DNA of 64,000 nucleotides from the IMG/VR virus record IMGVR_UViG_3300031837_000008, positions 1 through 64,000 of that record. One strand, 5' to 3'. The notes under the pieces are model-generated. The model was given only the letters and a program-made list of their open reading frames with translations, ran no database searches and was not told the DNA's origin. Both the position numbers and the translations under genes were made by a program. Origin of the DNA: a virus. Position 1 is the stretch's first letter. The number at the start of each line of letters is the position of its first letter. Positions 56,752-64,000 of the stretch are shown here, piece after piece.

Positions 56752-58035
56752 ATGGCTACCAATGCAGCCCAGAGATTGAAAGCAAGCACGACTAAAGATA
56801 AAACAGGTAACGTTAAAACGTCAAAAAATAAACCAAGAACTCAAGTCAAGGCAGCTGCTCGTATTTGTGCCTTGGAGCTACCTAAGTTCCGATATATTGA
56901 CGATGTTGCTCGATTTCTTGACCAGACGGGAAGCACGGTTAAAGAATTAAGTCAGCTAAGTGGAGTCCAGCAGCAACAACTAGCAAAATTAAATCAGGCA
57001 CAAATCCACACTCATCCCTGCCTAGTTAAGGCCAGCGGCTTGAGTCTAGACGGCGAGACTCAAACTGATCCTGATCATGAGTCCTTGAAGACCTTGGTTC
57101 CCAAAATTGAACAGCTGAATACGCAATATGTATTGTCAGAAGACTTGTACGAGAAATACAGGGCTTTAGAGGCCCTAGAAACGCAGTTGGCTATACAGTT
57201 CACGGATAAGCGGGGCGAGCCTTACACGAAGGCCTACGGACTGTTAAAAGCACTGAAGGACAAGATTGGCTTTCAGTTAAAAAACGTTTTAGAATTCTTG
57301 AGCAGCGTGGCCTCACACTACGTACCTAAAGTGTTTCAGAGCTACGTATCGACATTAGTCCAAGAGCTTCAAGAGCACGTTATATTCGAGCACAAGGAAC
57401 AGTTTTTGTACGTCAGTGTCAAAGACGGAGCCCTAATCTTTACGGATTACATCTTGCTAAAGAACGTAAAGAATGATGACCTACAGGTAACGCCCCATCT
57501 CTACATCAGCCTTCAATGGACTGTGAACCAAGGAATTCAAATTCAGGTTAATCATGAATTTGACTTACCCAATCTGTTACTAGTTGATGGCGGTTCCGAG
57601 GTTAGTTCATTGAACGAAGCCTTAGTGGTGATAGACAAACTTTTGGAACAAGAGAACTTCAGTACTAGCCTAGCTGCTATTCCACTGTCTACCAGAATGA
57701 AGAATGATCCTTCCAAGTTCAGTGCTTCTATGTTTAACTACTGTGATTATATAAAGAAAGTTGACGTTGATGCTAAATGTATATCTTTTAGACTCAAAGC
57801 GAATACTACTGTCGAACAGATAGACGAAATTAAGTATCCGCTTTATCTTGAGGTCAAACGTTTGTTTGCCAATAGTCCGGTCGTAAAACTTAGAGTGAAG
57901 ATTGGTGCGAAATTCATATCGTTTGAACCTCTAACCTCGGGTATTAAATCGGCGGTCATTCCTCATGACGCTGAGGTTTTGGGTTCCAAATTTGGATTCA
58001 CGGGCCTCCAGATAGCTAAACTATTGCAGTTCTAA
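56752..58035 (+). CDS. Hypothetical protein with two N-terminal AAxRL-type tags
   Basis: 427 aa from ATG 56752 (AAGG seven bases upstream); ATG 56746 is too close to it. Residues 4-11 NAAQRLKA and 33-40 KAAARICA both match the tag. The Lys/Thr-rich segment between them is probably disordered. The rest is mixed helical and beta (~80-425) with no recognised domain. Confidence 0.6.
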   Translation: MATNAAQRLKASTTKDKTGNVKTSKNKPRTQVKAAARICALELPKFRYIDDVARFLDQTGSTVKELSQLSGVQQQQLAKLNQAQIHTHPCLVKASGLSLDGETQTDPDHESLKTLVPKIEQLNTQYVLSEDLYEKYRALEALETQLAIQFTDKRGEPYTKAYGLLKALKDKIGFQLKNVLEFLSSVASHYVPKVFQSYVSTLVQELQEHVIFEHKEQFLYVSVKDGALIFTDYILLKNVKNDDLQVTPHLYISLQWTVNQGIQIQVNHEFDLPNLLLVDGGSEVSSLNEALVVIDKLLEQENFSTSLAAIPLSTRMKNDPSKFSASMFNYCDYIKKVDVDAKCISFRLKANTTVEQIDEIKYPLYLEVKRLFANSPVVKLRVKIGAKFISFEPLTSGIKSAVIPHDAEVLGSKFGFTGLQIAKLLQF

Positions 58036-58055
58036 TTAATCTAATAAGGCGAGCT

Positions 58056-58826
58056 ATGGAAGGCTTAACTAAAGTTTATGCAGCATCAAGACTGCTGGCC
58101 CTCCGTACATTTGAAGGCCCTAATTACGATCATGATGCTGTTATCAAAGAATGGCTAAGGGTTCAGGCGAAAGGTGAATTACGGATAGTCGAAACAGATA
58201 GACCTAATATTTGGCTGACCGTAGCTAGCTTTAATTATAGTTTCTATATTTTTATCCATGACGATTTACTTGATGCTTATCCTCAAGATTCTTTAGTGGG
58301 GTTGGTGACTTTTAATAGCATTGGTGCCACACAGTTCAATGGTAAAACCATGGAGTTGAAAAGTGCCCTGGGCAACAAGCTATACACGCCTCATGCTGAG
58401 ATTAATCCCGATCATCAGAAGCAGAAAATAGTATCAAGTATCTATTCATGGTTTCTTGAAGCCGGTAATTGTCTGATGACCGGTGACTCACATTCTAGAG
58501 CCGCCAACCTGTTGTGGAGGAACCTAGCTTCAGTGTTCCCTACATATCTTATTGACCTGATGGGTCTCGAAATATTGTCACCAAAGACTAGAGAAAGAAT
58601 AGCTAAGTCACATTTGATACGACTTTTGATGCTGGGAACCTCTTTTAGTTTTGAAGACTTAAAGGACCTCGGTTCTTCAGTTAGTGCCAAACTAGTTGAC
58701 GAACCTGGGTTCGGTACCACGACAGAGGATTTAAATTCAGAGCCTGATTTGTTTGGGGACCACCCTACACGAACAGGTATGGGCGTCAATAATATAATGC
58801 TCCCAAGTACACCCGTTCAAGGATAA
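58056..58826 (+). CDS. Hypothetical protein with N-terminal AAxRL tag
   Basis: 256 aa, ATG 58056. Residues 8-15 YAASRLLA is the tag. The middle is mixed alpha/beta (~40-190), ending in an acidic Gly/Pro-rich tail. No motif recognised. Separated by only 3 nt from the next structural-type gene. Confidence 0.55.
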   Translation: MEGLTKVYAASRLLALRTFEGPNYDHDAVIKEWLRVQAKGELRIVETDRPNIWLTVASFNYSFYIFIHDDLLDAYPQDSLVGLVTFNSIGATQFNGKTMELKSALGNKLYTPHAEINPDHQKQKIVSSIYSWFLEAGNCLMTGDSHSRAANLLWRNLASVFPTYLIDLMGLEILSPKTRERIAKSHLIRLLMLGTSFSFEDLKDLGSSVSAKLVDEPGFGTTTEDLNSEPDLFGDHPTRTGMGVNNIMLPSTPVQG

Positions 58827-58829
58827 ATC

Positions 58830-60362
58830 ATGGCCGTACCTTATGTTTATTTTAAGACACCAACAACAGATATAGCCGTTATTGCTGATGTAACCTCAAT
58901 GTTGATTGGGGCTGAGACAATCACCAGCATCGTTGTAGGTACAGCCAGTCCCGTCACTAGCACTCCTTTGTCAGCAACAGTCACGACAGGCACTAGCTCG
59001 GTAATTGGATTAACGATTACGGGCGGCAATGACGGACTTAGTTATGGCTTTCAGTTAACAATTACTACTAATGCTCGTGTATTCATCGTCACTGTCGCCA
59101 CATCAGTTTCACAAGCAGAATTTATTCCTTACACCACTGAAAATCCAGATGCGTTCCAAGACTTAGTAGACGAAATAGAAGCCGGTAAAGCAGCCGTCGG
59201 AACATCCGTATTTGCGTTTCCCCCGCAAATAGACCCTTCCGGTGGTTTTGTTACCTGGGAATTTCTAGCCTCAGACGGTACTGTTTATGCCGCAGGTAAT
59301 GCTTTCGACTACACTGTGCAATCAAATGGGTTGGCCAATACTGTAGTTGCCAAATCTATTATTACGGTGCCCGTTACAGTCCCACCATCATTAGATGGAC
59401 AAGCCTATCAATTAAGATATACGCTAAGTCTAAGTCAAGAGTATGGAACACCACCTGATCCCACAGCAGGGAACCTAGGCCAGAACGTATTTTTTCAATT
59501 CGAGAACGTTCGGGTGGTGGGGTTGAACACAGTTCCATTGGGTACCCAACCATCAGTCGAGCTCCAGGGTGTACCAGCTACTGTTTCAATTGTGTTGGAC
59601 ACGCTATATGATAATGTGACAGTCGAATTATGGGCTGGACCCACTCAAGTAGTGGCCCCGACCCAGATTCAAGCCTATGAAAGAACTGCTAATGGTTGGT
59701 ACTTTGCTGGTGTATTAGATACCTCGGGATTAGGCGTATCCCTAGTTCCCTACCAAATAATTTGGAAATACTGGGCATCAACTAATACGGGAATCATCAA
59801 TCAGGAAAATGCTGATTTCTTTGTTGTTAATCCGTCGATCATGAGTGCGGTCAATGACGTTAAAGCCAAGATTAATAAGGCACGGACTACGCTTTATGGA
59901 ACACCTGATATGTTGTTCCCTGCTTCAACTATTTTAACCTGGCTACGCCGTGGTGGTGACGCATTCAATATCGCTTATGGACAGTTTACTAATTTCACGT
60001 TCACAAATGCACTGGGTGGTATTCGTGAATTTTGGTTACTATGCAGTGAAGCTGCCGCCTTAGCCAGTGCTTATCTTTCGGAGGCTGAGAAATCCTTTAA
60101 TTTTCAAGGTGCAGCAATTAGTTTAGACGTAGATAGAACTCAATATTTAGAGGCTGCTGCAACTGCTATTCAAACCCGATTAGATAACGAATTGAAGCTG
60201 ATCAAAACCAATCTTATTATCAAGGGAAATACTTCAGGTGATGGATCGGTCAACGCTGGTCAACTTCAACACGGAGCAATCGGTGCCGTAGGAATTACGA
60301 TTACGCAGGCCTCAATGTGGGGAGCTTATGCTCCAGGATACTTTGGAAATCGTGGAATTTAA
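58830..60362 (+). CDS. Large beta-rich probable virion structural protein
   Basis: 510 aa. Thr/Val/Ser/Ala/Gly-rich beta strands through ~330 residues (TITSIVVGTASPVTSTPLSA and similar), resembling Ig-like or fibre-type domains, then a helical region at ~340-450. No tag motif visible. Composition and context suggest a tail, baseplate or neck component; family not recognised. Confidence 0.55.
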   Translation: MAVPYVYFKTPTTDIAVIADVTSMLIGAETITSIVVGTASPVTSTPLSATVTTGTSSVIGLTITGGNDGLSYGFQLTITTNARVFIVTVATSVSQAEFIPYTTENPDAFQDLVDEIEAGKAAVGTSVFAFPPQIDPSGGFVTWEFLASDGTVYAAGNAFDYTVQSNGLANTVVAKSIITVPVTVPPSLDGQAYQLRYTLSLSQEYGTPPDPTAGNLGQNVFFQFENVRVVGLNTVPLGTQPSVELQGVPATVSIVLDTLYDNVTVELWAGPTQVVAPTQIQAYERTANGWYFAGVLDTSGLGVSLVPYQIIWKYWASTNTGIINQENADFFVVNPSIMSAVNDVKAKINKARTTLYGTPDMLFPASTILTWLRRGGDAFNIAYGQFTNFTFTNALGGIREFWLLCSEAAALASAYLSEAEKSFNFQGAAISLDVDRTQYLEAAATAIQTRLDNELKLIKTNLIIKGNTSGDGSVNAGQLQHGAIGAVGITITQASMWGAYAPGYFGNRGI

Positions 60363-60365
60363 ACT

Positions 60366-60662
60366 ATGAAAACAAATGCACGTCAGCGAATACTGGCCTC
60401 AACTACTACGGTTTATGCCGGTGAGGACCTAGAAAAAGAAGGTGGGTTCAAACTTAAACTGGGCACCAATATTTTCAGATGCAGTTCACCTAAAGATGCT
60501 TATGAAAAGGCCGCACGTTTTATTCATAACTTAGAGATCGCAGGTTTTAGCTACGCAAAGAAGGCATCCGAAGTTGACGGCCTGGACACGTACACCAAAG
60601 CCAATCATGAAATCTCTATTGGGGTCCACGGTGGAAACCTGAACTTAAGTTACTGGCACTAA
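60366..60662 (+). CDS. Hypothetical small protein with AAxRL-type tag
   Basis: 98 aa, ATG 60366 three bases after the previous stop. Residues 4-11 NARQRILA match the tag with Arg for the second Ala. The rest is a small alpha/beta domain. Function unknown. Confidence 0.55.
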   Translation: MKTNARQRILASTTTVYAGEDLEKEGGFKLKLGTNIFRCSSPKDAYEKAARFIHNLEIAGFSYAKKASEVDGLDTYTKANHEISIGVHGGNLNLSYWH

Positions 60663-60751
60663 TTTAATAGTAATAGTCTCACAATCACAGTCACAAGCAT
60701 TCAAAAAATAAACCCATAGTAGATGTAGGTCTAGGCTCACGGAGCTCACTC

Positions 60752-61186
60752 ATGTTTAATACCGTACTTTCGTTCATTGTTCAAAATCCCATGGCCTTTG
60801 TCCTGTTGGCAATAGTGGTCATTGCCCTAATACTTTTATGGGTAGTACAACGAACTAAAGATAATTTAGACCTACGGTCATTAATCGTTGATGAGCAAAC
60901 CAAGCAACCTTCTATTCATAAACTAGGGCAACTCACGGCTCTAGTCATGAGTACTTGGCTCTTGGTGTATTTAGCGCTACAAAATCGAATGGACAGTGTG
61001 TACTTCACTACGTACATGGGGATATGGACAGCCGCCCAGGCCATCAATCAATGGACGACTAGTCGAGGACGCACGGACTTCAGCTACGGTAGCAACCAAA
61101 TCCCGGCTAATTCTAATGTGGGTGGAGTGGGAATGGGTGGACCCCAGGATAATTCAGTTACACCAGCTGGAAATCCACCGCAATAG
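60752..61186 (+). CDS. Two-segment membrane protein, holin-like topology
   Basis: 144 aa. TM helix at ~14-31 (MAFVLLAIVVIALILLWV) and a second at ~58-77 (LTALVMSTWLLVYLALQN), with a third weak segment after (YMGIWTAAQAI), then a Gly/Asn/Pro tail. Phages commonly encode such proteins near tail genes, some annotated as holins; role not proven. Confidence 0.55.
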   Translation: MFNTVLSFIVQNPMAFVLLAIVVIALILLWVVQRTKDNLDLRSLIVDEQTKQPSIHKLGQLTALVMSTWLLVYLALQNRMDSVYFTTYMGIWTAAQAINQWTTSRGRTDFSYGSNQIPANSNVGGVGMGGPQDNSVTPAGNPPQ

Positions 61187-61222
61187 AATTTATGAGTCAG
61201 TTTTGAACTATAAGGATAATTA

Positions 61223-61570
61223 ATGTACGTGCATGCAGCTCAGAGACTGAAAGCTATAGAAGATGAAGAACAAAAAGTAGAGGCTCAAATTCACGAAGGT
61301 AAAGGTGATGAGCTTCGTAAAATACAGGCCGAGTTGCGCAAGCACGGCTTAATTTATAAATTCGTACACCCACATTTGATGTTCCACAAGAGCAATCCAG
61401 AGGATGTTGGACGTGAGGCCGAAGCCTCTGTTGAAGTTTTGAACCGTTTAAAGTACGCCATGAATGCAAGCCCTGGAATATTCAAAAGGGTTTCGTTCGC
61501 GGTTAAGGGTAACGACGGCGTATGCTTGCAGCGCGTGCAGGTAGCGTTAAGAATTTTCTTTTCCATTTGA
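61223..61570 (+). CDS. Hypothetical protein with N-terminal AAxRL tag
   Basis: 115 aa, ATG 61223. Residues 4-11 HAAQRLKA, nearly identical to the homospermidine synthase tag, followed by a Glu/Lys helix (EDEEQKVEAQIHEGKGDEL) and a mixed domain. No motif. Confidence 0.6.
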   Translation: MYVHAAQRLKAIEDEEQKVEAQIHEGKGDELRKIQAELRKHGLIYKFVHPHLMFHKSNPEDVGREAEASVEVLNRLKYAMNASPGIFKRVSFAVKGNDGVCLQRVQVALRIFFSI

Positions 61571-61578
61571 GGCTAACA

Positions 61579-62067
61579 ATGACTACTGTAAATTACACGA
61601 ATGCTAAAGCGGCCTTGGTTGCTGCTGGACTACCAACCAGCGCTGGCTCCAATTGGGAAGGAATTGACCAAGCATCCTACGATAAGTTCGCTGCAGCTGC
61701 TACCTACAAAGGTGGTGTTGCATACAGCAAGTATCAAACTAATTACGGGTTTGCTTATCCATCGATCATGCCTGTATCCGTGTTGGACGCTGTAGAGATC
61801 GATGACTATCATGCAACGTTGGCCGGTACTCCATTGACTGGTGCCCATGCATCTACACCTGTTACATGGACCCTGACCGAGACCGGAGCTACAGGTACTT
61901 CGTATTCTTGGCACCTGGGTGACGGTTCATCCCCGCAGGTTACCACAGTACCTCACCTGACTTATACCTATAGTGCGGCCGGTACGTTTACAGCTTCGGT
62001 GGTCCCGACTGTTGGCGGTAACCAGGTGCCCGCAATTTCCGCTACGGCTCCGGCTATTCTATCGTAA
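61579..62067 (+). CDS. PKD-domain virion-type protein
   Basis: 162 aa from ATG 61579 (GAGGCTAACA). Residues ~78-155 form a PKD (Ig-like) domain: YSWHLGDGSSPQ followed by HLTYTYSAAGTFTASV, the W-x-x-GDG and TY-x-x-x-G-x-F landmarks. PKD domains in phages decorate capsids or tail fibres and mediate protein or glycan contact. The N-terminal part is a small Ala-rich helix-rich domain. Confidence 0.7.
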   Translation: MTTVNYTNAKAALVAAGLPTSAGSNWEGIDQASYDKFAAAATYKGGVAYSKYQTNYGFAYPSIMPVSVLDAVEIDDYHATLAGTPLTGAHASTPVTWTLTETGATGTSYSWHLGDGSSPQVTTVPHLTYTYSAAGTFTASVVPTVGGNQVPAISATAPAILS

Positions 62068-62080
62068 ATAGGAATTAATT

Positions 62081-62407
62081 ATGCTGGCGCGCAGATCACG
62101 ACCAAGAGCCCGAAATGTGCATGGCGTAGCCAGCATAAAAAGAGACAGTTATTCGACGGTCAATGGGTTCACCCAGAACAATTCTTGGTGGGAACTCAGA
62201 GCCAAGGCCTATGCTAGGGATAAAGGTGTGTGCCAGGCCTTAATTAGGGGCACCCGTTGTTTAAAGCCTGGATCTGAGGTTCACCACATACAGCCGTTAA
62301 ACGCTGGTGGCACCAATAATTTATCTAACTTAATTCTTTTGTGCCAGGCCTGTCACGACCGTAGGCACCCACATTTAGTTAGAGCAGCACAATTAAAGAA
62401 AAGATGA
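62081..62407 (+). CDS. HNH endonuclease
   Basis: 108 aa, basic N-terminus. WWELRAKAYARDKGVCQAL.., then EVHHIQPLNAGGTNNLSNLI and LCQACHDRRH, a complete HNH with the paired Cys zinc site. HNH proteins next to structural genes often act in packaging or as homing nucleases. 13 nt after the PKD gene. Confidence 0.85.
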   Translation: MLARRSRPRARNVHGVASIKRDSYSTVNGFTQNNSWWELRAKAYARDKGVCQALIRGTRCLKPGSEVHHIQPLNAGGTNNLSNLILLCQACHDRRHPHLVRAAQLKKR

Positions 62408-62435
62408 ACCAACATTAGCTTCTGAAAAGGTAATT

Positions 62436-62816
62436 ATGACCATGATCACAGCAGCCCTACGCCTATTGGCAGACGCCGATGAGAAAGGCACCAACATAGA
62501 GGCAGGTCCCGAGGACGTGGAAAACGTGCTGACCATTCTAAAAAGAATTCTAGGCATTCATTTTCTGCTGGATGATAGATCGTCTACCAACCAGTCTTTG
62601 ATCTGGCGCACTTCCGAGTATCAAGCGGTCTTGAACTTCAGTACGGTTGATGAGGACTTAAACTTTTATTTCAAGGCCTCTAAATACAAGTACGAATTAA
62701 AGGCCGAAGGCTCGGATGATCAAAGCTTACTGGCTTCAATCGGAAAAGCAGCAACGGAAGTAAATAAAAAGGTACCTGGACTAGACGAAGTCCTGTCCCA
62801 ATTGCGTGCCCTATAG
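62436..62816 (+). CDS. Hypothetical protein with N-terminal AAxRL tag
   Basis: 126 aa, ATG 62436. Residues 5-12 TAALRLLA is the tag. The body is mixed, Lys/Leu-rich. No motif recognised. Confidence 0.55.
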   Translation: MTMITAALRLLADADEKGTNIEAGPEDVENVLTILKRILGIHFLLDDRSSTNQSLIWRTSEYQAVLNFSTVDEDLNFYFKASKYKYELKAEGSDDQSLLASIGKAATEVNKKVPGLDEVLSQLRAL

Positions 62817-62829
62817 AGAGAAACCTGTC

Positions 62830-63279
62830 ATGGATAATCAAAAACTTGTAAGCCTAATTGCTTTGTTTCTTCAGATCAATCCTGAACCGTCTGATGCTCA
62901 GTTCCACGCGCTGGCTGAGTCCGTTGGTGTTGATCATGAAAGTTTAGAATCAATTGCTTATGCCATGTTGGCCGACACCAACGAAATTGAACAAGAAGTA
63001 GTGGCTGAAATAGTTCAACCACCCCAGACAGAGAGCGAAGAAGTGCTGGACGGCGAGTACGATCCGAACACAACTAGCGTTGAAGACTTGGTGTTAAATG
63101 ACGGGGCACCAGCGGGAACTACTAGCCAGCAAGCATTGCAGGATTCAACATTAAATGACGGTGTTGGCATCAACGATGTGGGGACCGGAATTGACGGTGA
63201 CAAAGATGCAATGATTAGTGACGGCGTTGCACCCATGCAACTCAAAGCCGCTTTACGTCTGACTGAAAGTGCGGGTTAA
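62830..63279 (+). CDS. Acidic protein with C-terminal AAxRL tag
   Basis: 149 aa from ATG 62830; a TTG at 62806 overlaps the previous gene. Helical first 60 residues, then Asp/Glu/Thr-rich region with repeated LNDG (at about 97 and 117) and ISDG, and ends with 139-146 KAALRLTE, the recurrent tag, three residues before the stop. Scaffold-like composition is a possibility. Confidence 0.55.
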   Translation: MDNQKLVSLIALFLQINPEPSDAQFHALAESVGVDHESLESIAYAMLADTNEIEQEVVAEIVQPPQTESEEVLDGEYDPNTTSVEDLVLNDGAPAGTTSQQALQDSTLNDGVGINDVGTGIDGDKDAMISDGVAPMQLKAALRLTESAG

Positions 63280-63281
63280 TC

Positions 63282-64000
63282 ATGAGTCGTGAACGTGAGG
63301 AACAGACGCAGCATCCATTTCTCAGTAACTTGGGAATTCCCGTTCTGCAGCAAGCACGGAAGCCAACGATTGAAGGATTTCCGTTGGCTTTTAATCAGAA
63401 CAATCGATTGGCCTGGGCTCAGGCAGTTACTGAATCGGAGGTCACAAACAATTCGATTCTTGACTGGTCTGTAGCTATTCGCAGATACGTTGATCTGTGT
63501 ATGGTTCATGATTTGTTTCCGTTCCAGAACGTTAGCCAGTCACGCAATGATCAGATTTCAACGTATTTGACTGAGCGTCGTCGGGCCTTCGTCAAGTTCG
63601 TGAATCTAACCGATTTGTTTGGTAACCTATTTATCAAGTCGACTACCAGAGAGGTCAAAGTAACTGACAAAGGATTCGTGCTAACAGTTAATGCTGATGT
63701 CAACGTAAAGGATCCAACGTTTGTTGAATGGTTGAAGCGCACACCCTACCCTAAATTCCAGTTAGACACGCTTAACGGACATTACAGGCGTCAATTGATG
63801 GACGGACTTACACTATTTGCGTACAACGACTATTCCAGATCAATGGATCAACGTTGGCATCTAGGTTACGAAATTGTGTGTCCTATTTTCCCTGATTTGC
63901 CTACCAATCAATTGCCGTCAAAGGCAGAAATTGAGAAATTCGTGTTGGATATTTTATGGCGTCCAGTCATGATGTCAGCACGACCGTTGAAGACCCTACG
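63282..64000 (+). CDS. 5' part of a large protein running off the right edge
   Basis: ATG 63282 opens a frame that stays open to 64000, at least 239 codons. Starts MSREREEQTQHPFLSNLG; aromatic, beta-rich with a WLKRTPYPKF segment. No motif recognised. Probably another virion protein by position. The stop lies outside the window. Confidence 0.65.
   Translation, partial: MSREREEQTQHPFLSNLGIPVLQQARKPTIEGFPLAFNQNNRLAWAQAVTESEVTNNSILDWSVAIRRYVDLCMVHDLFPFQNVSQSRNDQISTYLTERRRAFVKFVNLTDLFGNLFIKSTTREVKVTDKGFVLTVNADVNVKDPTFVEWLKRTPYPKFQLDTLNGHYRRQLMDGLTLFAYNDYSRSMDQRWHLGYEIVCPIFPDLPTNQLPSKAEIEKFVLDILWRPVMMSARPLKTL

Noticed and set aside
61579-62067. NAKAALVAAG at the N-terminus of the PKD protein as another AAxRL tag
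   Set aside because: It lacks the Arg-Leu pair, so it was not counted.
1-64000. CRISPR array, integrase, transposase or attachment site
   Set aside because: No regularly spaced repeats, no recombinase motif and no insertion-sequence ends seen anywhere.

Overview
This window is a 64 kb piece of a large tailed-phage (Caudoviricetes) genome, probably a jumbo or near-jumbo myovirus-like phage of a Gram-negative host. Evidence: every convincing gene is on the + strand; genes are short, tightly packed and often joined by 4-nt stop/start overlaps; most have no recognisable family; and the recognisable ones form a typical large-phage toolkit. That toolkit includes a two-subunit type II topoisomerase with inteins, NAD-dependent DNA ligase, RtcB RNA ligase, NMN adenylyltransferase-Nudix plus nicotinamide phosphoribosyltransferase, dCMP deaminase, a MazG-type pyrophosphohydrolase, acyl carrier proteins, homospermidine synthase, HNH nucleases and one tRNA-Arg. 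No rRNA, CRISPR array, insertion sequence or integrase was seen. I cannot name the host or the closest phage from sequence alone.

Layout. 1-5.3 kb: J-domain protein, low-complexity proteins and an AT-hook protein with a hyperacidic tail. 5.3-9.9 kb: topoisomerase B subunit interrupted by two mini-inteins, then the A subunit. 10-12.4 kb: two tandem paralogues and RtcB. 12.5-24.7 kb: two genes sharing a duplicated leader, a Tudor-like repeat protein, zinc-site proteins, HNH, a candidate T4 gp55-like sigma factor and many small genes. 24.8-33.6 kb: DNA ligase, hexapeptide-repeat protein and winged-helix proteins. 33.6-42.4 kb: accessory region of very small genes, several served by near-identical sigma70-type promoter cassettes, plus tRNA-Arg and several decayed or frameshifted genes. 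42.4-45.1 kb: NAD+ salvage pair. 45.1-51.2 kb: small membrane proteins, a paralogue pair of acyl carrier proteins and a pyrophosphohydrolase. 51.6-64 kb: homospermidine synthase, Nudix, dCMP deaminase, then a probable virion-protein block (PKD-domain protein, large beta-rich protein, membrane protein, HNH) running off the right end.

How it may work together. Two promoter classes are visible. One is a sigma70-like set (TTGGCA, 16-17 bp, TATACT) whose -35 region lies in a GTTGG-N2-CCAAC dyad, placed before accessory genes. The other is a CTAGTAAATA element 20-110 bp upstream of other genes, reminiscent of T4 late promoters; the sigma-like gene at 19.5 kb is a candidate to read it. The NAD genes match the two-step nicotinamide to NMN to NAD+ route used by phages to restore NAD+ after NAD-depleting immunity; RtcB and tRNA-Arg fit RNA repair and tRNA replacement.

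The most striking unexplained signal is a short peptide, consensus A-A-x-R-(L/I)-x-A, at the N- or C-terminus (once internal) of at least ten otherwise unrelated proteins, nine of them between 51.6 and 63.3 kb and including homospermidine synthase and a Nudix enzyme. It looks like a shared sorting or capsid-targeting tag; this is inference. Second is a topoisomerase intein that starts with proline and carries a class-3-like Trp/Cys/Ser signature with an unusual Cys at +1.
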